Assembly: GCA_001464055.1 (NCBI GenBank)
Contig: LNET01000037.1
Coordinates: forward strand, 1 to 64,000
DNA from: Burkholderiales bacterium Ga0077543
Lineage (GTDB): Bacteria > Pseudomonadota > Gammaproteobacteria > Burkholderiales > Burkholderiaceae_C
DNA: 64,000 nt
Direction of reading: 5' to 3'
A program made the position numbers and the translations under genes. This document shows, piece by piece, positions 27,485 through 36,243 of the stretch. Below the pieces are notes generated by a model. That model was not told the origin of the DNA. It did no database searches and was given only the letters and a program-made list of their open reading frames with translations. Each line of letters starts with the position of its first letter. Position 1 is the first letter of the stretch.

Positions 27485-28129
27485 TCAGATCTTGATGAAG
27501 TGGGTCGCGGACAGGCTGCCAAAGGGCAGCTGCGACAGCGGGCCGCCGGCCACCAGCGAGCCCAGGTCCACCGGGAAGTAGCCGATGGCTTCCAGCAGCT
27601 GGCGCACGGCCTGCTTGGCGTCGGCGTCGTCGCCGGCATAGAACTGCACACGCTGGCCGCCGGACACCTCGGGCTGCGCCAGCACGTTCACGTCCAGGTG
27701 GTTCAGCGCCTTGACGACGCGGGCGCCGGGCAGCAGGTCACGCACCACTTCGCTCGACGAGCGGCCGTCCAGGTCGATGGCCTTGATCCCGTAGGCGGCC
27801 AGCGGGTTGCTGGGGTCCTTGGCGTCGGGCGAGTTGGGGTCGAGGAACTCGACGGGGTTGGTGCCGTCGATGACGATGCGGTTGTTCCAGGCCGGCAGGC
27901 CTTTCAGTGCGCTGCCCAGGTCGGTCCAGCGCACGGCGATGAGCACGATGTCGGCCGAGGCCGCTTCTGCCACGGTACCGGCCTGGATGGAGCCACCCAG
28001 TTCGGCCACCAGCGGCGCCAGTGACTCCGGCCCGCGGCGGGTGGAGATGGTGGCTGCAATGCCCTTCCTGGCGAGCGCGCGGGCCACGTTGCTGCCGAGT
28101 GCGCCGGAACCGATGATGCCGATGTTCAT
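27485..28129 (-). CDS. NADPH-dependent F420 reductase-like/NAD(P)-binding oxidoreductase
   Basis: A 214-aa protein with an N-terminal dinucleotide-binding loop, IGIIGSGALGSNVARALARKG, followed by a basic residue pair (STRRGPE) that suggests NADP preference. The rest resembles the F420-dependent NADP reductase-like/ProC-like family (VLIAVRW, IDGTNPVEF, VVKALNHL). In bacteria without F420 such proteins act as NADP-dependent oxidoreductases of unknown substrate. The start at MNIGIIG is fixed by the conserved fold beginning. It lies 98 bases downstream of a pirin gene on the same strand. Confidence 0.82.
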   Translation of the reverse strand: MNIGIIGSGALGSNVARALARKGIAATISTRRGPESLAPLVAELGGSIQAGTVAEAASADIVLIAVRWTDLGSALKGLPAWNNRIVIDGTNPVEFLDPNSPDAKDPSNPLAAYGIKAIDLDGRSSSEVVRDLLPGARVVKALNHLDVNVLAQPEVSGGQRVQFYAGDDADAKQAVRQLLEAIGYFPVDLGSLVAGGPLSQLPFGSLSATHFIKI

Positions 28130-28227
28130 GATGATGTCTTTCGTGGGGTGGGGTGGTTTGGGTGACGGAGGAAAACCTTCAAGGGTCGGGCTCAGCAGGC
28201 ATCCGCTGCCGGCCTGCGACTGGCCAG

Positions 28228-29094
28228 TCAGCCGAGCCGGGCCGCAACCGGCAGGCTCTGCCTGATGCGGCGGATCTCGGCTTCGCCGCGGGCCAAGGCG
28301 TCGGCGTTGGTGTGCACGGAGTACGCGCCCATCACAAGCGGGTGCGGGTGCGGCACGGCTGAGCCGAGCACGAAGCGCGTGTCGGTTTCCGCGACGAAGT
28401 CGATGGCGGTCTCTGACAGGGCGAAGCTGACCAGCTCGCCTCTTGCAATGGGCTCGCTGGCCAGCAGCCGCCCGCTGGCCACAGCCACCCAGGCCACGGT
28501 GTGGCCCACCGGCGGCGCATAGCGCCAACGTTCGCCCCGCGTCAGCGACACGGAGAGATAAGTCATCTCGGACGGCGCCTGGACCGCGCTTTGTGCCGTC
28601 TCGTGATGACCCAGCAGCACGCGCGCCGGGCCCACCTGCGGCACATCGGACGGCGCCAGATACCGGCTGAACGCCGCTGCGTTTTCCACGGCAGCAGGCA
28701 GCGCCACCCACAACTGGAAGCCCAGGCCACGCTGGTCACCGACCAGTTCGCCGGTGTGCCACACGCCGCCGCCGGCCTGCATCCATTCCACGCCACCTTC
28801 GGGCAGCACACCTGCCTGGCCGGTGCTGTCGGCGTAGCGCACATCGCCCTGGGCCATGAAGGTCAGGGTGGCGATGCCGGAGTGCGGGTGCATGCCGAAG
28901 CGCGCCTGGCCGTGCCGCGCATCGAAGTTCACCAGGTCCAGGAAGATGAAGGGCTTGAGCACCTGGCCCAGATCGCCAGGGCTCATCAGGCGGGTGATCG
29001 GCCCGTGCGTGCTGCCTGCGGTGCGGTGCACGATGGCGCGGGCGGCTGATGGCGTGGCGGATGAGAGGGCTTCGACGACGGGCTGGGTGGACAT
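28228..29094 (-). CDS. Pirin family protein
   Basis: A 288-aa bicupin of the pirin family. The metal-binding N-terminal cupin motif FGMHPHSGIATLTFM is intact, followed by the second histidine region GGGVWHTGE. Bacterial pirins include quercetin dioxygenases and regulators of central metabolism. The start at MSTQPVV is chosen by family fit; the frame reaches 17 codons further up into the promoter region. It is divergent from a LysR gene and probably its regulatory target, as LysR/pirin pairs are common. Confidence 0.9.
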   Translation of the reverse strand: MSTQPVVEALSSATPSAARAIVHRTAGSTHGPITRLMSPGDLGQVLKPFIFLDLVNFDARHGQARFGMHPHSGIATLTFMAQGDVRYADSTGQAGVLPEGGVEWMQAGGGVWHTGELVGDQRGLGFQLWVALPAAVENAAAFSRYLAPSDVPQVGPARVLLGHHETAQSAVQAPSEMTYLSVSLTRGERWRYAPPVGHTVAWVAVASGRLLASEPIARGELVSFALSETAIDFVAETDTRFVLGSAVPHPHPLVMGAYSVHTNADALARGEAEIRRIRQSLPVAARLG

Positions 29095-29120
29095 GGGTGG
29101 GCTGCCTGAATTCGATGACC

Positions 29121-29143
29121 GAAGCTTAAAAATCCGCAGCTTC
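29121..29143. promoter_or_regulatory. LysR-type operator between pirin and LysR genes
   Basis: GAAGCT (29121-29126) and AGCTTC (29138-29143) form a perfect dyad with an 11-base spacer, which fits the T-N11-A rule for LysR-family binding sites. It sits in the 104-bp divergent intergenic region, 27 bases from the pirin start and 56 from the LysR start. Confidence 0.7.
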
Positions 29144-29198
29144 AATGACTAGACGGCACAATCGGATTTGACCCGTCCAAAAATAAAAGCAATCGACC

Positions 29199-30128
29199 AT
29201 GCTCGACCTCAACGACGTCGCCGTCTTCGTGCAGGTGGTGCGCTGTGGCAGCTTTGCCGAGGCCGCGCGCCGCCTGGGCATTCCGCCCAACACCCTGAGC
29301 CGCCGGGTGCAGCAGCTCGAGGCGCACCTGGGCACGCGCTTGATGCAGCGGTCCACGCGCAAGCTGTCGCTCACCAGTGCAGGGCAGGACTTCCACGACC
29401 GCTGTGCCGAGGCGGTGGAAGGTCTGGTCGACGCGGGCCAGTCCTTGCTGTCCCGCAACGAAGCGCCCAGTGGCCTGGTGCGCGTGGCGGCGCCCGCCGA
29501 CCTCTTCGATTTCTTCCCGATGGACTGGCTCGCGGAGTTCCTGTCGCGGTACCCGCAGGTGCGGGTGGACTTCGTGCTCAGCGATGCGAGCGCCGACCTG
29601 ATTGCCGATCGCATCGATGTCGCCATCCGCGGCGGTGTGCTGGAAGACTCCAGCCTCATCGCGCGCCGCGTGCTGGACGCCGGGCTGGATGGCCTCGTGG
29701 CCAGCCCGGCCTACATCGCGGCGCGGGGCACGCCCGCCAGTTTGCAGGACCTGGCCGACCATGACTGCCTGGTGTTCGCGCACCCCAGCGGACATGCGAC
29801 CTGGAGCCTGGTCGCCCACGATGGCACCGCCGCCGAAGTTCAGGTGGCCGGCCGGCTCAGCGGCAACACCGTGCAGGTGCTGCGCAAGGCCGCGCTGGCG
29901 GGCCTGGGCATCGCGCTGCTGCCGTCGACGATGACGCGTCGGGAACTGCGCGCCGGCCTGCTGGTGCCTGTGCTGCCGCAGTTCCACCGCAAGGGGCACG
30001 GCGTGCACATGGTCTACGCCAGCCGCCGCCACCTGCCTTCGGCCGTGTCGGCGTTCATCGAGTTTGTCGCCGGCAGGCTGGGCGAATTCGAAGATCTGCC
30101 GATGAAGACGCCGGGGACGCCGGCCTGA
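29199..30128 (+). CDS. LysR-family transcriptional regulator (near pirin)
   Basis: A 309-aa LysR regulator. The winged helix-turn-helix covers residues 1-60 (FVQVVRCGSFAEAARRLGIPPNTLSRRVQQLE), followed by the linker helix and a periplasmic-binding-type effector domain (about 90-300) with the usual GLVRVAAP and GIALLPS segments. It probably controls the divergent pirin and reductase genes through the dyad between them. Effector unknown. Complete. Confidence 0.93.
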   Translation: MLDLNDVAVFVQVVRCGSFAEAARRLGIPPNTLSRRVQQLEAHLGTRLMQRSTRKLSLTSAGQDFHDRCAEAVEGLVDAGQSLLSRNEAPSGLVRVAAPADLFDFFPMDWLAEFLSRYPQVRVDFVLSDASADLIADRIDVAIRGGVLEDSSLIARRVLDAGLDGLVASPAYIAARGTPASLQDLADHDCLVFAHPSGHATWSLVAHDGTAAEVQVAGRLSGNTVQVLRKAALAGLGIALLPSTMTRRELRAGLLVPVLPQFHRKGHGVHMVYASRRHLPSAVSAFIEFVAGRLGEFEDLPMKTPGTPA

Positions 30129-30138
30129 CGCGGGCGCC

Positions 30139-31053
30139 TCAAGGCTGCAGCGGCACGTCCCAGGGCGCGGTGTCGCCGCCAAAGCGGTCGGCCAGGAAGT
30201 CGATCAACAGCTTCAGCGGCAGCGGCTGGTGCTGCCGCGAGAGGAACACCGCGTGGATGCCCAGCGTCTCGGGCTCGTAGGCCGGCAGCACCCGCACCAG
30301 CGTGCCGCGCCGGAGTTCGTCGCCCACGAAGTAGGTCGGCAACATGGCGATGCCGGCGCCCGCGATGGCGGCTTGCTTCACCACGGCGGTCTCGTTGCTG
30401 GACAGGCCGCCGCGCACGGCCTGGGTGAGCACGCGGCCCGCGTGGCCCAGCCGGTACTCGGCGCGTGTGCCGAAGGCGTGGGTGATGCAGTGGTGCGCGA
30501 GCAGTTCTGGCGGTGTGGTGGGTGTGCCGCGGGTTGCCAGGTAGCCCGGGGCTGCGCACAAAGCAGACCTGCACGTGGCCAGGCGTCGCGCCACCACGCC
30601 GTCGTCGAGCCGGTTGGTGATGCGCACGGCCAGGTCGATGCGTTCAGCCACCAGATCGACCGCCCGGTCCACGGTCAGCAGGTCGATCTCGATGCGCGGG
30701 TGGCGCGCCTGGAACTCCACCAGCGCTTGCGTGAGCACCGGCAGCGCAAACGACAGGCTGGTGGTCACGCGCAGCTTGCCGGCGGGCTCGGCCCGGCGCG
30801 CACCCGACACGGCCTGCAGGTCGGCGGCCAGGTCCAACATCTGGCGCAGCCGGGGCAGGGTCTCGGCACCGGCTTCACTCAGGCTCACGCGGCGGGTGGT
30901 GCGGTGCAGCAGCCGGGTGCCCAGCCAATGCTCCAGGCTGTCCAGGTGGCGGCTGACCATGGCGCGCGACAGGTCCAGGCTCTCGGCTGCCTGGGTCAGG
31001 CTGCCCCGGTCTGCGATCTCGATGAAGGTTCGGATGGCGCTCAGGCGGTCCAT
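30139..31053 (-). CDS. LysR-family transcriptional regulator (near MBL-fold gene)
   Basis: A 304-aa LysR regulator, start taken at MDRLSAIRTFIEIADRGS (the frame opens eight codons earlier). The N-terminal domain has QAAESLDLSRAMVSRHLDSLE as its helix-turn-helix, and the effector domain ends near ALP-rich FLSRQHQPLPLKLLIDFL. It is convergent with the previous LysR gene (10-bp gap) and divergent from the exported MBL-fold gene, its most likely target. The shared 106-bp region has no dyad as clear as the one at 29121. Confidence 0.92.
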   Translation of the reverse strand: MDRLSAIRTFIEIADRGSLTQAAESLDLSRAMVSRHLDSLEHWLGTRLLHRTTRRVSLSEAGAETLPRLRQMLDLAADLQAVSGARRAEPAGKLRVTTSLSFALPVLTQALVEFQARHPRIEIDLLTVDRAVDLVAERIDLAVRITNRLDDGVVARRLATCRSALCAAPGYLATRGTPTTPPELLAHHCITHAFGTRAEYRLGHAGRVLTQAVRGGLSSNETAVVKQAAIAGAGIAMLPTYFVGDELRRGTLVRVLPAYEPETLGIHAVFLSRQHQPLPLKLLIDFLADRFGGDTAPWDVPLQP

Positions 31054-31159
31054 GGATTGAATCGATCTGGTTGACAAACAGCCTCATATTGAACAGTTTA
31101 TCTGGCGAAGTTGAGTCAATAAAGTCTGCCCATCGACCAACCACCCGATGGAGCACCTG

Positions 31160-32050
31160 ATGTACACCTTCAAGACCTGGGCCCTGGCCCTGATCCCCGC
31201 AGCCCTGTCGCTGGGCGTCGTTGCCACCGACGCGTCCGCGCAATCGGCTTCGCCGCTGACCGTGCAGGTCTACAACGCCGACGGCGGCAGCTTCCATGTC
31301 AATTCGGTGCTGGTGGCCGGCAAGACCGACGCCGTGCTGCTGGACACCGGCTTCACGCGGGCCGACGCGCTGCGCATCGTGGCCATGGTGCTGGACAGCA
31401 AGAAGACGCTGAAGACCATCTACATCAGCCAGGCCGACCCCGACTACTACTTCGGCATCGAGGTGCTGAAGCAGTACTTTCCGCAAGCCAGGGTGGTTGC
31501 CACCGCGCCCACGCTGAAGAAGATCGAAGCCACCCTGCCCACCAAGCTGCAGGTGTGGGGCCCGCGCCTGGGGGCCAACGCACCCAAGGCCGTTCCGCTG
31601 CCCGAGCTGCTCGCGGGCAACACCCTCACGCTCGAAGGCCAGACACTGGAGATCCGCGGCCTCGACGACAGCCTGCCGCACCGCAGCTACGTGTGGATCC
31701 CGTCCATCAAGACCATCGCCGGCGGGGTGAACGTGTTCGCCGGCCTGCACCTGTGGACGGCCGACACGCAAAGTGTCCAGGAGCGCGCCGACTGGGCGGG
31801 TAAGCTGGGCACGATGGCCGCGCTGCAGCCGGTGGTGGTGATTCCGGGCCACAGCCTGCCGGGCCAGAAGCACGACGCCTCGCAGTTGGCCTGGAGCCAG
31901 GCTTACCTGGCGCGCTTCGAGCAGGAGTTGCCCAAGGCCGCGCACAGCGCGGCGCTCATCGAGGCGATGAAGCGCGCCTACCCCGAGGCGGGCCTGGGCA
32001 TCGCCCTGGACATCGGCGCGAAGGTCAACAAAGGTGAGATGAAGTGGTGA
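31160..32050 (+). CDS. Exported metallo-beta-lactamase-fold protein with altered metal motif
   Basis: A 296-aa secreted protein: a signal peptide (MYTFKTWALALIPAALSLG to about ASAQ) followed by an MBL-fold domain. The start at 31160 is preferred over the ATG at 31148 because GGAG then sits 7 bases upstream. The fold is clear (LLDTGFTRADALRI, PGHSLPG), but the usual HxHxDH metal motif reads SQADPDYYFG, so three ligand histidines are replaced and only the Asp remains. It may bind metal differently or have lost hydrolase activity. It is divergent from a LysR gene. Confidence 0.82.
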   Translation: MYTFKTWALALIPAALSLGVVATDASAQSASPLTVQVYNADGGSFHVNSVLVAGKTDAVLLDTGFTRADALRIVAMVLDSKKTLKTIYISQADPDYYFGIEVLKQYFPQARVVATAPTLKKIEATLPTKLQVWGPRLGANAPKAVPLPELLAGNTLTLEGQTLEIRGLDDSLPHRSYVWIPSIKTIAGGVNVFAGLHLWTADTQSVQERADWAGKLGTMAALQPVVVIPGHSLPGQKHDASQLAWSQAYLARFEQELPKAAHSAALIEAMKRAYPEAGLGIALDIGAKVNKGEMKW

Positions 32051-32111
32051 ACCACCGGTCGGCGGGTGACTTGCTGCGTGAGGAGACCGCGCACCTGAAG
32101 GCCAGCCGCCG

Positions 32112-32290
32112 GCCCGCTGCTGGAAGGCATTGAACTTTCCTGCGCGCACAGGCCCGAAGGACCGTGTGCCGGTGCCGATGGCCGCCAGCAAGGCCGCCTT
32201 CAAGCGGGTCCAAAGCCCGAACTTGGCAAGGACGGCGATGAACATCCTCCGCCGCTGCGCCGCCGACGATACCCACGTGATCGACCGCAC
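32112..32290 (+). pseudogene. Third, decayed ftsZ fragment
   Basis: This segment resembles ftsZ 23162 to about 23312: CCCGCTGCTGGAAGGCAT at 32113-32130 matches ftsZ exactly, then after a divergent stretch come GCCGCCAGCAAGGCCGCCTT and the region coding NILRRCAADDTHVID, parallel to FtsZ NTIRRYAADDAHVIY. It shares with the 26754 copy the extra codons coding LARTAMN, absent from the real ftsZ. It has no start of its own and is clearly dead. It ends the accessory region; 140 bp of unremarkable sequence follow before the Gre-type gene. Confidence 0.8.
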
Positions 32291-32433
32291 CCTCCGTGGC
32301 CTGGCCGGCAGTGTTGGCAGAGACTGAACCGCCCTGTGCGTGGGCGGCCGACCGCTTCGTCAAGAGCTGTACCGTTCCGAAGGAGCCGGGGCCTATGGCC
32401 TCTGATCGATCCGGCGGCGAACCTGCTGGCGCC

Positions 32434-32916
32434 TCAGTGAACCCGCAGCACCTCAAACCGCTGTCGGATTGCAGCGGCCTGGATCGACACCTCGTCACCC
32501 TCGCGTTGACCCAGCATGGCCCGGCCCAGAGGGGCTTCGCTGCTGATGACCTGAACGACCTGAGCGCCGCTGACCAATTTCATGCTGCCCCCGCCTGGGC
32601 CAAGAAAGAGCTGTTGCTGCTTGCCGTCGGCATCGACCAGGCAGACCAGCGCGCCGAGCTGTATGCCTTTACTGGCGTCGTAGGGGCTGGGGCGGAATTG
32701 GCGCCAATGCGCCAACGCCTGGCGGATGGCTTCGGCACGCCGGGCTTGTCCGGTGGCCAGGTAGGCGGCTTCCAGCCCCAGGGTGTCGTATCTGTTTTCG
32801 GCGATGCTCTCTTCGTGGATCGCCATGGCATGGGCTGCCTGCACGGCCTGTTCGGCCTGCAGCAGGTCTTCGGCGAGGCGTTCCAGCACCTGCTGCAGCA
32901 ATGCGAGCTTGTCCAT
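32434..32916 (-). CDS. GreA/GreB-family transcription factor
   Basis: A 160-aa protein about the size of GreA. The N-terminal part (about residues 1-75) is a helical, coiled-coil-like region beginning MDKLALLQQVLERL, and the C-terminal part ends in the FKBP-like Gre domain: SGAQVVQVISSEAPLGRAMLGQREGDEV. Gre factors enter the secondary channel of RNA polymerase and rescue backtracked complexes, but this is a divergent member and could be an Rnk-like modulator. The start at MDKLALL fits the family; the frame is open 19 codons further up. Confidence 0.8.
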   Translation of the reverse strand: MDKLALLQQVLERLAEDLLQAEQAVQAAHAMAIHEESIAENRYDTLGLEAAYLATGQARRAEAIRQALAHWRQFRPSPYDASKGIQLGALVCLVDADGKQQQLFLGPGGGSMKLVSGAQVVQVISSEAPLGRAMLGQREGDEVSIQAAAIRQRFEVLRVH

Positions 32917-33016
32917 GATGAAAGCCGGACATCCTGAAAGAACGTGGCAACGCTCGATTGTGGCGGGCTCCACCCGCCCTCGACGCTTGTGTTGACCGCC
33001 GTTCCGGCGTACGGGT

Positions 33017-34090
33017 TCAGCTGCCGCGCAGGGCGCGGGCCGTCATGGCGATGAAGCTGGCCTGGTGCGCGGGGTCCAGCCAGCGTGTCACCACCACCGC
33101 CTGCAGCTCGGGCTCCACCCAGACCATGTGGCCGCCGGCACCCTGCATGAACATCGCACTTGCCGATGCGCCCTTGAACAACCGGCCCCCGGGGTTCAGC
33201 CACACCAGCCAGCCATAGAACGGCGCGATCGCGTTGGGCTGGCCCATGCGGCGCACCCAGTCTGCGGGCAGCAGCACCCGGCCCTGATGCGTGCCGCCAT
33301 CCAGCAGCAGCTGGCCCAGCCGGGCCAGGTCGCGCGCGCTGACCGACACGCCGCCGCCCCAGTGCGTGCCGCCGGGAACCGAGGGCAGGCGCCGGCCGTC
33401 CAGCGCGATCCAGGCATCGTCGTAGCTTTCCCATCGGAAGGTGTCCTGTGCGCCCAGCGGCTGCAGCAACGCTTCTTGCATCACGTGCTGCAGCGGTTCG
33501 CGGAACAGGTGCAGCAAGGCCAGCGAGAGCTGGTTGATGCGCACGTCGTTGTATTCCCAGTACGTGCCTGGCGCCTGCAGCGGGCGGGGCCCCCCCTTGG
33601 GGCCGCCCGTGGGGCGCGGGTCGTGCGCGACCTTTCGCCAGCGGTCCACCTGGTCGGGCAGGCCGAAGCAGCTGCCCTCCCACTCGCTGGTCTGTTCCAG
33701 CAGGTGGCGCCAGGTGATGGGTGCGTTGTGCGGCGTGTCGAAGCCGATGCCGGGCAGCTGTGCGGCCACCGGCCGGTCGACGTCGGGCAGCATCCCGCGC
33801 GCCTGCGCCACGCCGGCCAGCAGGGCCAGGCAGGTCTTGGCCACGCTGAAGGTCTGGTCGGATCGGCCTGGCTGGCCCCAGCTGGCGATCTCGACGCCGT
33901 GCTGCCAGACCACGCCGCTGCAGGGCCCGCGCTCGTGCACGGGGCCGCGCAGGCGGTTCCAGGGCGGAGGGTCGTCGTGGTGGACGCCGAAGCGCTCGGG
34001 CTCGCGCAGCGGATCGCGCGTCCAGGGCTTCTCGTGGGCTTCGGCAAAGGCGGTCGCTACTGCCAGGGCTTGCGAAGCAGGTGTGGGCAT
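33017..34090 (-). CDS. Serine hydrolase of the beta-lactamase/class C fold
   Basis: A 357-aa protein of the beta-lactamase-related (PF00144) family, which includes esterases and DD-peptidases. The catalytic SxxK is SVAK (QTFSVAKTCL), the YxN motif is YND in WEYNDVRIN, and a late HWGGG may serve as the third motif. No signal peptide is seen, so it is probably cytoplasmic and likelier an esterase than a beta-lactamase. The start at MPTPASQ is preferred; upstream codons look like non-coding sequence. Function beyond the fold is unknown. Confidence 0.85.
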   Translation of the reverse strand: MPTPASQALAVATAFAEAHEKPWTRDPLREPERFGVHHDDPPPWNRLRGPVHERGPCSGVVWQHGVEIASWGQPGRSDQTFSVAKTCLALLAGVAQARGMLPDVDRPVAAQLPGIGFDTPHNAPITWRHLLEQTSEWEGSCFGLPDQVDRWRKVAHDPRPTGGPKGGPRPLQAPGTYWEYNDVRINQLSLALLHLFREPLQHVMQEALLQPLGAQDTFRWESYDDAWIALDGRRLPSVPGGTHWGGGVSVSARDLARLGQLLLDGGTHQGRVLLPADWVRRMGQPNAIAPFYGWLVWLNPGGRLFKGASASAMFMQGAGGHMVWVEPELQAVVVTRWLDPAHQASFIAMTARALRGS

Positions 34091-34240
34091 GGGTGGCAGT
34101 CTAGAGGCCACGACGCTGTGGGCCTGCCTGAAGGCCGCGTTGCGGCTGCAATTCGAGGCGCCTGGCACGCTCGCCCAGGGCCGAGTGGGGCGTGGCGTGC
34201 GGGCCGTTCCGGATCGTTGACCGCGTGTGGCATGCTGGCG

Positions 34241-34270
34241 GGTGCAGGCGGGTGCAGGCGGGTGCAAGCG
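34241..34270 (+). repeat. Three 10-bp tandem repeats
   Basis: GGTGCAGGCG occurs twice in tandem, followed by a third copy with one change (GGTGCAAGCG). It lies in the 225-bp gap between the glutaminase gene and the serine-hydrolase gene. It could vary in copy number; no role is evident. Confidence 0.7.
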
Positions 34271-34315
34271 GCAGCTGTCCAGCGCTCTGGGCTGCATGGA
34301 ACGGCACACGGCCGC

Positions 34316-36172
34316 TCAACCCTCCAGCGCCGCCACCTCGCGCGTCAGCCGTGCCGTGGTCTCGGCGCTGGCGAGCAGCAGGTTGTGCAGCAGGCGCACC
34401 ATCAGCGCGGGGCGTTCGGCCTCCAGCCGCGCAAAGGCGGCGGCGCTGAGGGTGAGGCAGTCGACGGGCGTGTCGGCGTTGACGTCGGCGCTGCGACGGC
34501 CACCGCTAATCAGTGCGCTCTCGCCGAAGGCCATGCCGGCCGACAGCGTCGCCAGCCGCTTGTGGCCGCCCTGCAGCAGCGGCACGACCACACTGACCAC
34601 GCCACGCATGATGAAGAAGAGCGCGTCGGCCGGGTCGTCGCGGCGCACCAGCGTCTCGCCGGCGTCGAAGCTGCAGGCCTGCACCTGCGACCGCAGGTGA
34701 AGCACGTCTTCGGGGCTGACGCCATCGCAAAGGCGGTGCTGCACCAGGCTGTCGATGGGCGCGGGCACGGTGTCGGCGCCATGACGGGCCAGCAGGCCGC
34801 GTTCGCAGGCCTCCAGGCCCAGGTCGAGCTGGGCGTGGAAGCTGTAGGCGAGGGCACAGCGTGGGTCGACCTGCCCGCCCAGGCCGGCCAGCAGCTCACC
34901 GCGTCGCACGCGGCTCAGCACCACCTGCTGGCCCTGAGCAGCGCAACCCTCGATCAGCCGGGCCAGCAAGCGCGTGGCGGTGGCGTCGGCATGCGCGACG
35001 CGCTTGAAGTCGAGCATCAGGAACTGAAGCGCTTCACCCGCGGCGACGATCTCGCGCAGCAGCGGCTCGATGGTGGCAAAGCGCAGGTCGCCCTGCAGCT
35101 CATACACGCGGGCCGCGGCGCCGCGCGCATCGAGCAGCTGTGTCTCGGCGGGCAGGCGCTGGCGGCGCGAGCGCACGGCGGCCAGCGTGTAGCGCGCCCG
35201 CACGGTGGACGCGGCCACGCGCGGCGGCTGCAGGAAGTGCAGCCCCAGCTCGGCCGAGATCGCCTGGCAGACCTGGACGCCGCGCACGCTGTTGCCGCGC
35301 TCGTCGAGCAGCGGCGAGTACACGCCGATGCCCAGCTGCCCGGGCAGCACCGCCAGGATGCCGCCGCCCACGCCGCTCTTGGCCGGCAGACCGACGCGAA
35401 AGACCCACTCGCCGGTGAAGTCGTAGATGCCGCAGGTGGTCATGACACTGAGCATGGAGCTGACGTGCTCGGTGGCCACGGCGCGCTGGCCGGTCAGCGG
35501 ATGCACGCCGCCGTTGGCCAGCGTGGCGGCCATCAGCGCCAGGTCGCGGCAGTCCACGAGCAACGAGCACTGCTTGAAGTACAGCTCCAGCGTGGGCTCG
35601 GGGTCGCCGTCGACGATGCCGTAGTTGCGCAGCAGATGGCCGATGGCGCGGTTGCGGTGGCCGGTGTCGCGCTCGGAGCGGAACACGTCGTCGTCGATGT
35701 CCAGCGGCCGCCCAGCATAGGCCGACAGCGCGTCCACCACGCGGGCCAAGCGCCGGGCCGGCGAATCGCCTTTGATCAAGGACGCCACGGCAATGGCGCC
35801 GGCGTTGATCATCGGGTTCAGCGGCCGGCCTGTACCCGGCTCCAGGCTGATGCTGTTGAAGGCCTCGCCCGAGGGCTCCACACCCACGGCCTGCAGCACG
35901 CGCTCGGGGCCGCAATCCTCCAGCGCAGCGCCGTACACCAGCGGCTTGGACACGCTCTGGATCGTGAAGCACTGGCGCGATTGGCCCACCTCGTAGACCT
36001 GGCCGTCGGCGGTGGCAATCGCGATGCCGAAGTGGCCCGGGTCGGCCCGCGCCAGCTCGGGGATGTAGCTGGCCAGCGCGCCGGTGTAGAGCGTTGCGAA
36101 GCGGGCATGCAGTTGCTCCAGGAAGTCCTGGATCGGAGAGACGGCCGCGAAGGGCCTGGATGTCAGGGTCAT
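34316..36172 (-). CDS. glsA: Glutaminase A with C-terminal STAS and cyclic-nucleotide-binding domains
   Basis: A 618-aa fusion. Residues about 20-320 are a complete serine-dependent glutaminase that converts glutamine to glutamate and ammonia: SVSKPLVY (catalytic SxxK), NPMINAGAIA, RNYGIVDGDP and KSGVGGGI are all intact. Residues about 345-450 look like a STAS domain (LDFKRVAHADATATRLL), and residues about 480-610 a cyclic-nucleotide-binding domain (AGETLVRRDDPADALFFIMRG, GMAFGESALISGGRR). Plain glutaminases are about 310 aa. The extra parts suggest control by a small ligand and by protein contacts. The start at MTLTSRP is chosen over the open upstream frame. Confidence 0.9.
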   Translation of the reverse strand: MTLTSRPFAAVSPIQDFLEQLHARFATLYTGALASYIPELARADPGHFGIAIATADGQVYEVGQSRQCFTIQSVSKPLVYGAALEDCGPERVLQAVGVEPSGEAFNSISLEPGTGRPLNPMINAGAIAVASLIKGDSPARRLARVVDALSAYAGRPLDIDDDVFRSERDTGHRNRAIGHLLRNYGIVDGDPEPTLELYFKQCSLLVDCRDLALMAATLANGGVHPLTGQRAVATEHVSSMLSVMTTCGIYDFTGEWVFRVGLPAKSGVGGGILAVLPGQLGIGVYSPLLDERGNSVRGVQVCQAISAELGLHFLQPPRVAASTVRARYTLAAVRSRRQRLPAETQLLDARGAAARVYELQGDLRFATIEPLLREIVAAGEALQFLMLDFKRVAHADATATRLLARLIEGCAAQGQQVVLSRVRRGELLAGLGGQVDPRCALAYSFHAQLDLGLEACERGLLARHGADTVPAPIDSLVQHRLCDGVSPEDVLHLRSQVQACSFDAGETLVRRDDPADALFFIMRGVVSVVVPLLQGGHKRLATLSAGMAFGESALISGGRRSADVNADTPVDCLTLSAAAFARLEAERPALMVRLLHNLLLASAETTARLTREVAALEG

Positions 36173-36243
36173 GCACCGGGATGAGCAAATTCCATGCTCG
36201 CTGGGGGGCGAAGTGACCCCCACGCGGGCGGTTTTGCCGGCTT

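Noticed and set aside
33065..36184. A 1039-residue plus-strand open frame
   Set aside because: It lies antisense across three real minus-strand genes (the serine hydrolase, glutaminase and the gap between). It shows no family signature; very GC-rich DNA gives long shadow frames.
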